Shown: positions 21,101 through 34,600, counted from the first letter of the stretch. The stretch: DNA of 64,000 nucleotides from Adenanthera pavonina (GCA_026686845.1 JAIVEN010000012.1:24058501-24122500), one strand, 5' to 3'. Numbers and translations are program-made. Notes: generated by a model not told the origin, from the sequence alone.

Positions 21101-22870
21101 TAGAATATCGTATCTATTTTCCTTGAATATGTCAAGCATATTAATTCTTATGACTTTTGATGTTGGCTTATATTTTCTTGCCTTTTTGTGTTAAACATTG
21201 GAAATAGATGACACTTGACTGCTTTATCGGTACAGGGGGATGTATGAAAAATTGTTTTTACCAAGACTTAAATTAGGATCATAATTTTATAGATGAATGT
21301 CCATTTTGAGCTGAAGATCAAGATATATTCAATAGTTGGATTTACTTTTAAGCTTTCGTAATTTAACTTATAGTAAGGTTCTTCCTAGAGTACCTGACGG
21401 TTGCATAACTTTGATAATTGGTTCTATGGGGAAACACAGAAAAACTGTCTGCTAGTTACTTAATTGAATAATTCTTAATACATTAAATTTAATTATTAAA
21501 TGTTCATGCTAAAACATATTGCTTAAGTGGTTTATTGGTTGTTAGGCACCAACATGCTCAACAGATACACTAATTTTAACAATATAACAGCCTTTCTATT
21601 TTGATATTAATCAGTCTAGTTAAAGTCCTTCACCTTAGTAATGTTCTGATATATTTGATATTAATGTTATGGTAAAGTTTTAGTGATGTTTTGCTACTAC
21701 TTTGACACCATTTTGTTTAGATAGCCTTTTCTGGGCGGCTTATATTCAATTAATAGATTATTGTGTTTCCTCATTTTGGGAGGTTATTATAATATTTGAA
21801 AGGGGAGGGGGTGTGAGTGTAGGTTTTAAAAACCTCTATTATAATATAAATTGAAACTAAGGGGTGTAATTGTAATTTTTATTAGAGTTAGTTTCCTTGT
21901 TTCTCCCACCTGTAAGCTTGTATGTTTGTTCAGAAAGGGTGGTGAGCATCGGAAGGTGAATTCAGTAGTATAATTCTGCATTATTCTAACCCAAAAAAGA
22001 AGGTAAATAATGGAGAAGCATTGTAAGATTTAGGCAACTTTGAATGGTTTAGACTTAAGCCAAGTTCAAGTTACATAACACCCTGCTCATCATCTAGACT
22101 CTTAAGATGGCTTATTGCGCATTTATGTCATTATGTGATTGATGAGGAAAGAAAAGATAAACATTAATAACTGATGACCTTGTAGTCTCTACAATAACAA
22201 AAATTTTTTGACCCTAATGATGAGATTTGGAGATTGGAAGTTTGGAATTGAACATCATTTCTTATGCTGTGAATGAGACAGCTGCATCCTTGTCATTGAT
22301 TCAGTTAGGATGTGGCTTGATGATAGAATGCTAATACAAATGCTTTAATGAATCCCTGGGTTTCCGTCTATTATGAGTTGGTAGTCTTTAATGCCATAGT
22401 CTGGTTATAAAACTTGATTGTGATTTGCTTCACAATTTTGGTTATTTAAAGCTGCACTTTCTTTTTGACAGTTGTGCCCTTTGTATCCGCACAATCCTGA
22501 GGTCTTGCTGAATGAATTGAGGTCCCCTTCTGAACTTCTGGACTTTGGGGAATTTTCAGATTGTATGGATTCTGCAAGTGGCACTGGTTCTCTTCATGTC
22601 GTTAATCCCACTTTTGACTATGTGCCACCAAAGCTTGTTAGTCTCTTTATTACTGACACGTAAGTTAGCTGGGATGCAGTAAGAAAACTTTTGCTTTCCT
22701 TTACTATTAACTTTCGAAAACTATCATACTCAATTTCCTTTTCCATTTGCTTCTTTTGAAATTACTTTTTCAGAGGTGGCCATAACCCATCATACATGTA
22801 CCGGCTCATTGCTGATTATTACTCTGCTGATGATTTGGTGGTGAAAGGAAGAACTACTGCTGGGAGTTGA
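18142..22870 (+). CDS. Translation initiation factor eIF2B subunit beta
   Basis: The product is a regulatory subunit of eIF2B, the cytosolic guanine-nucleotide exchange factor that recycles eIF2-GDP to eIF2-GTP for translation initiation. Nine coding exons with GT-AG introns can be joined without a break: 18142-18194, 18319-18473, 18708-18995, 19247-19376, 20565-20672, 20787-20889, 20966-21091, 22472-22659 and 22774-22870. They total 1248 nt and 415 residues, the usual length of plant beta subunits. The N-terminal helical domain is followed by an acidic low-complexity loop (GSDDEDDVERDD). The Rossmann-like IF-2B domain follows (about residues 200-400) with TVLEFLCAAKE, FVAEGAP, ITDSAVFAMISRVN, GAHAVMANGG, PFVVLAGSHK and ending FITDTGGHNPSYMYRL. 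I distinguish beta from alpha and delta by the N-terminal MPDVQPLVNDFLNQLKKRK and the Asp-rich loop. It converges on the F-box gene at 25068-27440. Confidence 0.95.
19377..20564 (+). other. Intron 4 of the eIF2B beta gene
   Basis: A 1.2-kb AT-rich intron. No transposon ends or coding sequence are recognised. Confidence 0.8.
21092..22471 (+). other. Intron 7 of the eIF2B beta gene
   Basis: A 1.4-kb intron. Around 21780-21990 there is a G-rich patch and a short palindrome (AGGTTTTAAAAACCT), perhaps a small eroded insertion. No boundaries could be found. Confidence 0.75.
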
Positions 22871-25067
22871 GTTTTGCTCCCTTAATTTTTCTTACTCTGG
22901 TAAGTAATTAATATTAGATCTCCGGCTGTTAATGTTTATACAGGGATTTCTGTGAATTTGGTGTTTTGCTCAGTTAAGCTATTTTGACAAGAGAGGAGAA
23001 TGTAATCCTAGCTGGGGCTTCTTACAAAGCGCTAAGACATTTAACTCCCATACTATATAGGAATTGGTCCCTCTCTTGGAAGGTACTGGGTGATAATTAG
23101 TTTTACTCTCAATAGAAGTTTGACCAAGGATGTAACTTCTTTTGTTTTGAGTCAATGTTCATATGGCTTTTGACAATCAAGCCATAAAATTATGTTCTCA
23201 TTTGTAATCTTTATTATGAATCAATATTCATATGCTTCCCCTTTCCCAGTTTTTGACTACCTCAGCCGTTAGTTGTCTGTGTTGAAAATATTTTTGCGAA
23301 ACGTACTATTCTCATTCATGTAATAAGTTGCTTTTTTTCATGCTTATCAGGCAGGTTTTGGGGTGACTGATAAACTATGGGCTTGGGAGAAGTTATGAAT
23401 CGGTTGTGTAAGTGAATGAAGCTTATAACACTGGCGAATTGGATTGTGTTGTGGAAACTATTCGGCAGGGGAAACAGTGTTGGACAATATCCAGTTAAAC
23501 AATGCAACTCCATTTTTTGCGGCTGCTGAAGGGGTAACATTAGTTGTGCATAGTACCTTTGACAATGTTAGTCCCTGTGGGTGAGATAACTCATTTTGTT
23601 ATAGGCCTAATCATGGGTAAGGGCCCGCGCCCCGCCCACATTACCAACACCACCGCCCCCCCCCCCCCCCCTTCCCGCGGGGTGGTACTGTGTATCTTTT
23701 ACAAAAGATTTTTTTTTTTAAGGGTAGTAGTACCTTTGATATTAATGAGTTTTTAGTCTGTCTTTTTGACCCTTGACAATGCTACTTATAACATGAAATT
23801 TTTCTTGGTTTATTTTTCTAAGTTCATAAATTGTTAAGAACATTATGACTATGGATTTCCCCCCTAAATGCATCAATATAAAATTTTGCTATAAAAAAAT
23901 TTATATCAAGTGTTATTTACAAGCAATGAATAGTGGAATTTATATTCAAGATTCGTTTATCAATGTAAATATAGATATTAAACATATTGCAAGTTTCACA
24001 ATTCATGAGGAAACATGTCTAGTTAATAAAATATGAACAGTTTCGTTCTTTTTTCCTCAAAATTAGGAGTAACATCTGCGGCACAATTTTACCTTGGATT
24101 GGAAAGCTATCCTTTAACGTTAGTTTTATAATTTTAGGATTTTTGTAGTTTTGCATTTAGGCTGCTCATGGTTCTTTCTCTGAGGATCGCTTTTTCTCCA
24201 TCTTACTGTGCATTGTTCTCGTAACGAAACTCACGGCAGTTTCTTTTTTTAATAGTTTTTTGAGAGATATCTGTGAAACTCGCTTGGGTTTTAGCATGGA
24301 GAAGTATAATTAAAAGGGAGAACAATTTGGTTCACTTGTGGCTTGTTAACTTTTTTCTTCACAAATTAGCAATGATATAAATTGGACCACTTGTTTATGC
24401 ATTATTGTCTTATTTCAGTTTGTGCAGAACAAGGCAATCATGGTGAACTTCTGTAACGCATTAAGATTAAAGAATGCTGACCGGTGGTACAAGAAAGATA
24501 ACGTTTAAATGTAGTATGAGTATTCGATATCAAATTATTAAATAAGAATATGACCAATGAACATTTTTTTTCCGATTTAACACGTAAGTTTTCAATAATT
24601 GTATCTTCCAAAAATTCTTTTGTAAGTCACCTAGTGATTGAGAAAACCAATAATCGACAACTAAAAAACCTTCAGCAAATTCCATTTAGAAACTAATTGC
24701 CAATACCAACTAGAAATTATGTACAAGAAGAACAGCTAGAGTATGGATTTAGATTGTTGACATAAAAAAAGGTAGGGAGTTTTTAGATTCTCTAAAGTTA
24801 AAACCCAACATAATATTTTCAAAATAAATGAAAATAGAAAGCAAAAAAGTGAGTGAATGAAAAGAGAAATGATCCCATACACGATGTTACTTCTACTATC
24901 ATTCCCTAAATATTCCCTAGATACTTAACGCAAAGCAAAGGCCACTAAAAGAATCCTAAATGCCATCGACTATAGATTAATTACAGATAGCGACCCAATA
25001 AAATAAAAATACAGATAAGTTAAAAAAGATCAAATGATGATACAGAAGCTGATGATGACCAATTTGA
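22871..25067. other. Convergent intergenic region
   Basis: This DNA lies between the stop codons of the eIF2B beta gene (plus) and the SKIP5-like gene (minus), so it holds both 3' UTRs. The first few hundred bases are likely 3' UTR of the former. A poly-C run lies at 23656-23671. No other gene is seen. Confidence 0.6.
23656..23671. repeat. Poly-C run (16 C)
   Basis: An uninterrupted run of 16 C in a locally GC-rich patch. It could be real or a base-calling artefact. Confidence 0.9.
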
Positions 25068-27440
25068 TCATCTATGCTCTACATCAAACCAGAAAAGAAG
25101 AGAAGTTCGAGCATAAATTACTCTGACCCGTTGCAGTGCAAGATTCCCACTTGTCAGAACAGCTTTGGCACCTCCCTCGATCCGGGTTTGAGAAACAAAA
25201 ACACCATCACCATTGCTCTTCATGGATGAGGGAATCACCTCACTGCTACTGGCCGTACTCACAATAGGGCATGAGAGGTAATCCAGAGGATTAGATTCAC
25301 ACTGAAGTATGCATCCATCTATAGTAAGCCTCCCCCTTCTATGTAGCAAGCAGCAACCAAGCTCTGCCTTCACAGTTAGATTTGCTAGTTTGCAAGTGGA
25401 AAGGAACTCCAATGCACTGCTCAGACAAAATTAAGAGCAGATACCACATGTTGAAGATGAATACCGTGGTGACCTTCCAGGAGACCTTTCCATACTGCTG
25501 GATTATGGTTGCTCTATTTTCAGATACAACAATGGCATTGGCAGTGTTATGAACCACATTCAAGACATGTGGCTCAAAAAGAATTATGTCTAGCCATAAA
25601 TATTATCCATTGAACCCAGCAGCATGGCAGTGGCTCCGAATGACCACTTCAGAAGTTCACCAAAGAAGGTAAGAAATCTAGATAGAAGTTCTGCAAACCT
25701 GTCTGAACCTCGAGAACAAATGAGCAATGTGTCATCTGGAAGTTCACCTGCACCAATCTGAACAGAGAAAGTTGAGATTAGAAAAGGAAAATATGGAAAG
25801 ACTTCCTAGCAAGAAACTTCTTTTCCCATGCACAAAATTAGACGAGAAGGTTGAAGAAACAATTTAAACTGGTGTTAGATAGAGACATGAAACGAACACA
25901 CAAAAAGATGTACTCTGATAACATCTCTATGGGCAGAGTTAATGTCAATTCATCTGTTAATCCACAATATGAATTTAGAAATTTATTTGTTTGTAGATGA
26001 TGAGACAAACCCAACAGCAAGGGAAGCTATGCAACATGATGAAGAATTTGTCAGCCAGAATTAGATATCAGATTAAAGTCACTGGAGCTAAATCTAGAAA
26101 TCATCAAATCATAAAGGTATTAAAAAACTAAAGGGCAACAATTAGACTTTATGACAACTGAAATCATCTAATCACCAAGCTAAACTTTCACTCCTTGCAT
26201 TTCATTTCATTTAGACTTTATTATTACTTAATAAATTAATTTTTGCCAAGCTCTGCATTTTCTAAACTGCTGCTGATCAGCTATTTAAGTAGGAATTACA
26301 AATTGCATAATAATTTAAATTATTTAAATAAGACAAATATAATAAAAAGGACATAGTTTAAAAACGAAGGCATCACTGATTCTTGAAAGATCACTTAGTA
26401 TATTTTCTTTTCTTTTATTTTAGCTGGAAACTAAATGAATGTTTGTGACTCTTCAACCCTGGACTAAGGAAAGTGTTAGAGCACTTACTAGGCAAATTGG
26501 TTTCTTTATCTGAATGTTAGAGACACGATGGCTCCCTCCAGCAGCAACTAGAATGGTATCACCTGGTCTGAGAGGAACAAAACATTGATCATAATCTATG
26601 ACCTGGGGAAAATCCCAGAAACAAGACACTGATGACAAACCTAGCTGCAGAAACAGCAGTTTCAATGCTGGGGAAAACACCAGGTTCAGATAAGTCTTTG
26701 GCCGATCGGTCTACTCGAAGCCACAAGCGAGGGTGACATGCCAGGTGATTCCATCTGTGGCAAACGAGGGCGGTGTTATAGCGATCTGCAAACTCAATAG
26801 CAAATTGGTGACAGAAAATGACACTAATTTCCATACCCTAACCCTACTTTCATGCCCCAAATTACCAATAACAACTCGAATTAGCTCTAACAGCATAGCA
26901 TACACAATCACATCAAGGTCAAACGCCCAAAAAAATCCAAATGAGCGAAATTTTGACCAAATCCTAGACCGGGTCTTCTTTAATTGAACGAAACATGTAA
27001 CGGTGAAGCGATTTGCAGACTCAATGGCATCTAAGCGACAGAAATGGCACCAATTTCATATGCTAATCCTACTTCATGCTGCAAATTACCAAGAACAAGC
27101 TGAAGAAACATCTAACAGAAATACTTACGCCATCGGATCAAATTCGGCCAAGAAAAAAAACCCAACTTTAAACAAAATCAAAAGTTGGTTATTGTTCAAT
27201 CAAACGAAAGGAATGAGATATAATAAAACCAAAAAGGAAAAAAAGAAGATAGGGCTTACCAGGAATAGGGGAAAGGAAGCTGAAGATGTGCATGAGACAA
27301 CCGTCATCCAGATTATTGATTTGAGAAACTGAGGATGAAGATGAGGTTTTTCTCCTCAAACTTCGCTTCCACTTTCCCTCATCTTCCTTTTCTTCTTCGA
27401 TGCTGGGATTCATCTGAACCATATCCGGATCCAACTCCAT
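25068..27440 (-). CDS. SKIP5: F-box protein, SKIP5-like
   Basis: The product is an F-box subunit of an SCF ubiquitin ligase. Homologues bind the ASK1/SKP1 adaptor through the F-box and present substrates through the C-terminal part. Five exons on the minus strand join without a break: 27440-27260, 26785-26641, 26567-26489, 25757-25699 and 25416-25068. They give 813 nt and 270 residues, close to the roughly 274 of the Arabidopsis protein. The F-box is at about residues 35-75 (LDDGCLMHIFSFLSPIP, then DRYNTALVCHRWNHLACHPRLW). The rest is a right-handed beta-helix-like region (PGDTILVAAGGSHRVSNIQI; LTVKAELGCCLLHRRGRLTI). An in-frame ATG at 27461 would add seven residues. I chose 27440 because the family's N-terminus is short and variable. 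The substrate is unknown. Confidence 0.93.
25758..26488 (-). other. Intron 3 of the SKIP5-like gene
   Basis: A 731-bp AT-rich intron between the exons at 26567-26489 and 25757-25699. No transposon ends are recognised. The largest minus-strand ORF inside it (25838-26020) has no family resemblance. Confidence 0.8.
26786..27259 (-). other. Intron 1 of the SKIP5-like gene
   Basis: A 474-bp intron separating the start and the body of the F-box. Plus-strand ORFs overlapping it are antisense shadows. Confidence 0.8.
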
Positions 27441-28084
27441 TGCCCACCTAGTCCCCCTCACTTCGAGCTTCTCTCGTACCCTATCCCGAGATTTTAATCT
27501 GCACGATAAGCACCCGACCGGAAACGCAAATTTTTCATATCAAGTAAATGAGGCCTAAAACAATTTATATTTTATATTTTTACGTACAAAGCCTTTAACT
27601 TTGCCCTCCTTAACTTGCCAGGTGCCCTATCCGCTGATGCAAATTTTGTCATTGTAGTTTATGGCATCTGTGTTTCTCTGTAAATGTTGTCAAAATCAGA
27701 CCGGACATAAAATTGGATAAGATATTGGTTCAAGGTTTAATGGTTTGATCAAAGGTCGAATCGGGATCAGACCGGGATCAAACCGGTACTAATTAAAATG
27801 ATATATTTTAAATAATATATATGAAAAATGAAAAAAATTAAGGCAACCAATCTTGAAGCTTTCATAATTTTTTTCATAATTAAAGTTCCTAATATGACAA
27901 TGAAAGAAAAGAGCTATATATTAAAAATAATGAACATGAAATGAAGTAAATAGAAAATAAACATGTCCACAAGACATTAATAACACAAATTCAAACATAT
28001 ACCATGTCTTAATTGAAGTCTCGAGCTAAACAATATTGAAGTGAAGTGTCAAACAAATATGATCCATTACAAATAATCAAATAT

Positions 28085-30706
28085 TCAAATGTCATTAAAA
28101 TCATCAATATCAAATCCTTCATTTGTTATGTCATCTTCAGAATCCAAATTTGGAATAAGCATTGGAGTACGGCTACCACTAGGAGCATCATGCTGAAGTC
28201 TACTAGCATCCGATGGAACCAAAGGTGAAAGATCTGGAATTATATCTACACCTCCTAATCATATATATGAAAGAAATTAGGAGTTGATATTTATGTATAA
28301 CGGTATTAGTAATATAGTAATAGAATCTTAAATGTAAAAATGAACCTTCAGTATGAAGAGATGAACTTGCAATGTTTTCTAAGTGTTGAACATCATCAGC
28401 ATCAAAATCAGGACTTGCATCTTCTTCGGTTATCCAAGTGTCCACATCCTCAATAGATTCATAGTCAATATGATCATAATTCCTTGCCTTCATTATTTTC
28501 CTTTCATTAGCAACACAAATGATTAATGAAAGCTACCATACATAGATTCAATAAAGCCTAGTAAAAGAAGAAGTAAATGAACAATTTATATTACCTATTT
28601 TGCAAACGTAAGTTATAATTAACATAAACCAAATCATTTAGTCGTTGATGCTCCAATTTATTTCTTTTTTTCGTATGGATGCGTTCAAATAAACTCCAAT
28701 TCCGTTCATAACCAGAAGAAGAAGAAGTTTGACTAAGAATACGAACAGCAAGCTTTTGCAATAATAGAGCAGAACCTTCATAAGCTGCCCACCAAAGATC
28801 TACATCAAAGAAAGACATTAACTTATACCATATATGACAAATAATAATTAATATGATTAATGCATTGATTTGAATCATTTGATACTTACCAGGTTGAATT
28901 TCTGTAGATATTGAAGAACCTTGTGCCCGACTAAAAGATTCCTGTTTAGCATGATATTTTCCTATCTCAATCATCATTTGTGTATATTGAGGACCTGAGT
29001 AGTTAGCATCAAACAAATCAAGCATTGCATCCCATAACCTTTTATGATCACGAAAATCCTTGTCACTACCATAAAAGAAAGCAGGATTCAAGAAATATGC
29101 TGCTGCATGAAAGATCATTTTTTAGATGCTTATCCCATCGAGCTTTAATCAAATTTGTATAGGGCTTATATAATTCCTTCCTATTACGAAATATTCCCTT
29201 GATTGCATTTTTAACTCTCATCATGCCATCATAAACATAGCCTAAAGAAGGCTTTTCATCTGAATCAACAATTCTCAACAATCTTATAAGGGGGACCACA
29301 ACCCGTACAATCAATGTGCAATCATCCCAAAACTTACTATCTAAGACAACTTCACTGAATAGTTTACCAGGAGTAGTCCTTGATAACTTATGACCCTGGA
29401 AATGTTGATCTACAGCCAAGGCTTGCAAGTGATACTTGTGCTCAACTATACTTTTCAATGTTATGAATGTAGTAGCAAATCTGGTTGGTCCTGGACGCAC
29501 AATTTCCTTCCATCCATCCCTATTCTTAAGCCATGACAAGAAAACTATATGGTTGTATACAAATATAGTTATCTTTTATGCTCTAGAGGCAAAAGAAGCA
29601 ATATGAGGCATGCTGCAAATATCTTTCAAAAGAAAATTCAAACAATGTGCAACACAAGGTGACCAATAAATATTCTTATATTTTTCATGAATCAATTTAC
29701 CACAAGCTTGATAATTGGCTGCATTATCAGTCACTACATGCACAATGTTTGAAGGAACAACCCATTCAATGACATCATGGAAAAAATTAAATAAAGTCTT
29801 TGCATTCTTAACCAAATCAGAAGCATCAACAGATTTCACAAAAACTATGCCCGCAGGAGAATAAACTAAAAAGTTTATCAAGGTCCGCTGCTTTATGTCA
29901 GTCCAACCATCAGCCATAAGAGTACAACCAGTTGATACCCAGTTAGATCGATGACTATTAATCACCAATTGACATTCTTTTTTACCAACTTGCAACAAAT
30001 CAACTCTTGTTTCGTGATAAGTTGGCCCTTTGAACCCAGGCCCCATCACAGCAATTGCATCAATAGCTTCTTGAAAAAATGGATTATTCACTGCATTAAA
30101 TGGAACACAACTAAAGTACATCCACCTAGCAATGGCCATTTTTGCATGGTTATGTGCTTATTTACTTGCAAACACACTTTTAAGACTTGGTTGGACACCT
30201 GGAGTTGTTCTTGGGGCAAAATATTTTTCAACCCCGCTTATGGCTTTTCTTTTGCCAGTTGTAGGAGGAACAATAGTAATTGGAATAGCTAGAGTACTTT
30301 CTTCATCATCAACACCACAACTCTCTTCAAGCACATCATCAAGCTTCTTTTTAATTTGAACTTCTTTTAAGTTTGCTTGCATTCGATTGCGAACATCATG
30401 AGGAACCTTTTTACATGAAACTATTTGACTCGAAATCCCAGCAAGATGTTGTTTCATTCTGTTTATTCCCCCTCCTTTATAGGAATTTAAACAAAACAAG
30501 CATGTGTATACATTATTTTTTCCTTCTTTTTTAAGTGAAAAATACTCCCACGCAGGATCACTCTTCCCACAAATCGACAAAGCAGCAGTTGATTGTTTAG
30601 ATGAAGTATCATTGCTACTTCCATCATTATTGGGGTCAAGATTGGGATCAGGATTGGAAGTGGGGGTGTCTTTCTCCCCAATATTGGATGTAGGCGAATT
30701 ATCCAT
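28085..30706 (-). pseudogene. hAT transposase (BED finger, DUF659, hAT dimerisation)
   Basis: Four exons are supported on the minus strand: 30706-28890, 28799-28595, 28500-28346 and 28251-28085, with GT-AG junctions that keep frame. In order there are an acidic, Asn/Asp-rich N-terminus and a BED-type zinc finger (AWEYFSLKKEG, CLFC, RMKQHLAG; about 30550-30440). A DUF659/RNase H-like core follows (MADGWTD near 29915, VVTDNAANYQACGKL near 29725), then the hAT C-terminal dimerisation region (RILSQTSSSSGYERNWSLFE near 28720). The C-terminus is acidic. It is dead: an in-frame TAA at 30158-30160, another at 29576-29578, and a 1-nt frameshift near 29110. Apart from these the reading is well preserved, so inactivation is fairly recent. 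Confidence 0.88.
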
Positions 30707-32278
30707 AATAGTGAAAGCTATAAAATATTAAAATAAAAGCATTCATTCCATGTGTTAGACATATATGTACACTATATCATTATCATACATTCAGTCACAT
30801 TCTAAGTATTAGACAACAACAATGGTAACATATTATACATATATATATATAGTTTTAGATTATTTAGATCAAGTTTCAATAGTTTAGATTAATCTTCCTA
30901 ATAAAATAAAATATTAAATGTAAACAAATCATTGAAATTTAATTTCATAATCCAAATGTATAATGAAAAGAAGCTAGGCACGCAACAAAGGTAGGTAAAT
31001 GCCAATATATAAAAAGAAAGGAGGATAGAATTGAAAAGGACTTGAGGTATTAAAATTTGAAAGTGTCCCTTTGTTATAATATTTTAAGACAACAACAATG
31101 GTAACATATTATACATTAACTTCACAAAGCTTTACTAAATCATAAGCCGTGAGTCCCTCTTAATACCCCTTCCAAAAGCCTTCACAAAACTATCTTTCCA
31201 AACACTTTATTCAAAGGAATTGATTAATCAAAGCCGTGAGTCCCTCTTAATGCCCAGACATGGAATTAATTAAGGATGAATTGTTTCTTCACCGTGATGT
31301 GCCCTGTGTTTGTGCCTTTGTGGAGAGATAATGAGTTCAATCTTACTTTAATTAACAAAGCAATAAACCAGTATGAAGAAGACAATCTCATGGAGTATAT
31401 AATTTATATACTCCAAGAATCAAACAAATAGACATTGATTTTAATATCTAGGCGTAGAAACACACACACATATATATACTTATATATCCTAAATTCTCCC
31501 TCACAAAACAAGTGCACCAGAAATTGATGAATAAGAAATTATAGACAACATCACCACGGTAACGAGTTACAGAGCAACAAACCAGCAATGATAGAGCGAT
31601 AACAGAACTCACGGTCAAGAACAGAGAGTACAAAATGAAGGATAAAGGGAACTCACAGGCCACAGCAATGACAATCACAGACGAGGAAAGGAACAACGAG
31701 CACCAAGACAACACCAGTTTCAACGGAAATCACAGCCACAATGAGCAAGCACGATGGCAAGAGGAAATCCCACAAGTCCACGAGCGACCGTGAGGAACGA
31801 TAGCAGCTTCAATGAATGATGGCAGCAAGCACGATGGAAAACCGCGATGGCCGAGGTAGTTTGGATCAAGAACGATTGCAGCTGGTGTCTTCGAGTTTTC
31901 GGTCTCTGGAGATGGTGCTAGGGCTCGAATCGAATGGGGGAAAATTGAAGAATGATGATGAAATGAAAGGGAAATTCAGACTCAGCTGTTCGGTCTTCGG
32001 TGTCTTCAACTGATGTCATTTGGTGAAAGAAAAACTGAAACTGACTTAAAAAAAAAAAAGCCGAATGACGTCATTTGGTTCTTAAAAAAAAATTAAAAAA
32101 CTCAACAAAACGACATCGTTTGGTCGCAAATTTTTTTTTGGAAGCTTATTTCAATGAACCGTCCAGACCACCAAAACCACCGGTTCCTAAAACCTCCGGT
32201 CACTCTCTGCAACCGGACCAGAGATGGCCCCGGTTCCCGGTCCGACCGGCCAGTCCGGTCCAGTTTTGATAACACTGG
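30707..32278 (-). other. 5' non-coding region of the hAT element
   Basis: About 1.5 kb between the transposase ATG and the right terminal repeat. It holds an ACAACAACAATGGTAACATATTATACAT word present twice (near 30812 and 31084), a purine/GC-richer patch at 31650-31990, and the subterminal CCGG-rich repeats at 32160-32265. No convincing gene. Confidence 0.55.
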
Positions 32279-32286
32279 TTTCTATG

Positions 32287-34600
32287 TTTGTAACTTTGTC
32301 ATTTTAAAATAATTTTTAAATAATAAAAGTTTTATTATCAATTTTTTATAAAGTTAATATATCAATAAAATATATATTTAATACAGATGGAGCAAATAAG
32401 GGTCCTCCAATGTCACGTATTATCTGGATGGAAATAGAAAGGCAATTTCATCCGTTTATAATAATTATAAGGTTTTAGTATACATATTAACTAATTTAAT
32501 TAAGATGTTATAATTTATTTCATATTTTCTGTCCCTGATTTATTACAACCTATAATTTCATGTTAAGTGTGGAAAATAATTAATGAAAATAAAGGTGTAA
32601 TTGAAAAAAATATCAATTAATGTTGTTTTTTAACTTTTAAAAAGACTTATAAATAAGAATTCTTTTTTGAACAAGACTTATAAAAAATGGAGGAAATATT
32701 TAAGAATATAAAAGACATTTTATATTCAATTTTTTTACTTCTTTCATTTCATTTAATTTCTTTTTCACTTGTGTTTGCCAAGTGGAAGGGATCCCAGTGG
32801 TTGTTGCACTTTATATATATGGTTCTTGCACTTGTATACACAGCATCAGGAGAAACATTGGTGGATTCGATCCAATACCTTCACGGCTGAGTGCTTGGAG
32901 TGTTTAGTGGGCTTGAATTGGTATAGAACTTGGGCCTCCAACGACTAATTCTGGACAATGGAGATTGGTTTTCAAATGCTCTGGCCCACAAGCTGAAGGC
33001 TTCATGTGAGGCCCAATCTTGCCCCAATCAAATCCCAAAACTGATAAGGGCCTTGTCGAGCACAGAAAGGACTGTACGGATCTGTCATATACATACACGA
33101 GAGACGAGAATTATAGCTTTGGGCTGCCTATGGGTTCCTCATTATTGGCCCAAATGGGCTCCCTGTGTAAGCCTGGCCCCCTTGTATGCAAATCATCAAG
33201 AAAGGGGATTTATTGACTAATTCTTGATAAAAAAAATGTTTAAAATAGTCGCAAATTTTGACTTTTGGTATTATTGAATGCAATGCTCCTCATTGCACGC
33301 AAAGCACCAGTTTAGGGGGTGCAAATTAATTTTAAAAAATTAATAATTGAAAAATTAATATGTTAATAATTAAAAAAAATATTTAGATAGTTGAGTAAGT
33401 TTCCATAAAAGAAATTTTTATTGATTGGATATATTAAATTTAAAATTTTGAGTTAAAATTTATTGGACTTAAGTTAAGATTTCATAGATTTAGAATATTT
33501 TTGAACTAAATGTATGTGGTTTTGAATTAATATTCAAGTGGAGAGAAGCATTTAAGGGGTAGGGATGCAAAATTTGAGCGATAGAGAATGCAAGATATTA
33601 AAAATAAAAACACCTACTTATAATTTACTCTAATATGAGAGGGTTTATATGCTCATCCTCAATGAAAAGTAGCTTCGCCAATGCAAAGGATCATGGCCAT
33701 TTGATCATTACATATAAGAAAGAATAGTTGAATTTTGACCTTGATTTCTTATGAATCAAAACGTTTATATGTAGTTCATTTGACAGTGAGTACATATAAA
33801 TTATATAATCTTCTTGTCAATAGGAAAACTTTCATTCCCCCAGAGTGGGGATCTCTCCAGCCAAACTCCATTCTGCCTCTTTCTTGCCCCTTCATTTTTT
33901 TTAAATTTTTATTTTTAAATATTTATATTTAAAAATGAAAAATAATTTTTTTACAATCATACAACCATAAAATTGTACTGTTTTCTTTTTTTTCTTTAAT
34001 TTAAGTATTAAACAGTAAAAATAACATCTTTACAGTCATATAATTATACAGTATAAGTAAAAAAAAATATAGAGCAGGATAAAATTGTAAAGATACGTGA
34101 CTATTTGATTTGTGAGATATTATATCATCTACAATTTTTAAAATTAAAAAAATAAAAAAAAATTTCCTGCCATGGTAAGAGAATGGCAGAAGACATGCCC
34201 AATCCTGTGTGCTGCTCACAGACACATAAATGCAATCTAATTTTTAAAAACAAAAGATATTAACATAGAAGTAAAAAATTTAATGTTTATTTAAATGAGT
34301 TATCTATTTTAATGTTTTTAAAATAGTTTTATAGAATTATTTTTTAAAATAAGTTTTGAGAACAAGACAAACAAACAAACATCAATATTAATTTTATCTC
34401 AGTGGAGTTGACTTTTGAGAACAAGAAAATAAAAAATGAAATCTGTTTAAATAATTGTTATTAAAATCATAACTAACAAGTATTAAATAGGTTATTTAAT
34501 ATTTATAATTTTATCCTTATTTTTCATATTTTTTTAATATTTTCTAGAAAAAAATGCAAAACACTGTTATCAGTTTTTTGTTATTTTACTTTTATATTTC
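32287..34600. other. AT-rich intergenic sequence
   Basis: A slightly GC-richer stretch at 32780-33200 has short ORFs on both strands but no family resemblance. The rest is AT-rich. No element ends were identified. Confidence 0.5.

Larger units (their letters stand above)
27680..32278 (-). mobile_element. hAT-superfamily DNA transposon, complete ends, decayed transposase
   Basis: The terminal inverted repeats match at 17 of 21 positions: TGTTGTCAAAATCAGACCGGA read inward at the left, TGTTATCAAAACTGGACCGGA at the right. The outermost bases are probably CAGTGTTATC on the right. The flanks carry an 8-bp candidate target duplication with one mismatch, GTTTCTCT (27672-27679) and GTTTCTAT (32279-32286), the length typical of hAT. 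GACCGG-type words are repeated in both subterminal regions. It encodes the minus-strand transposase described at 28085-30706. Confidence 0.85.

Noticed and set aside
21780..21990. Possible small insertion in intron 7 of the eIF2B beta gene
   Set aside because: A palindrome and a G-rich patch are present, but no terminal repeats or target duplication could be found.
26733..27332. Plus-strand open frames opposite the SKIP5-like gene
   Set aside because: They are antisense to a well-supported exon and intron and have no family resemblance.
32780..33220. Possible exon-like GC-richer stretch upstream of 33.2 kb
   Set aside because: Short overlapping frames on both strands and no recognisable domain or splice structure.
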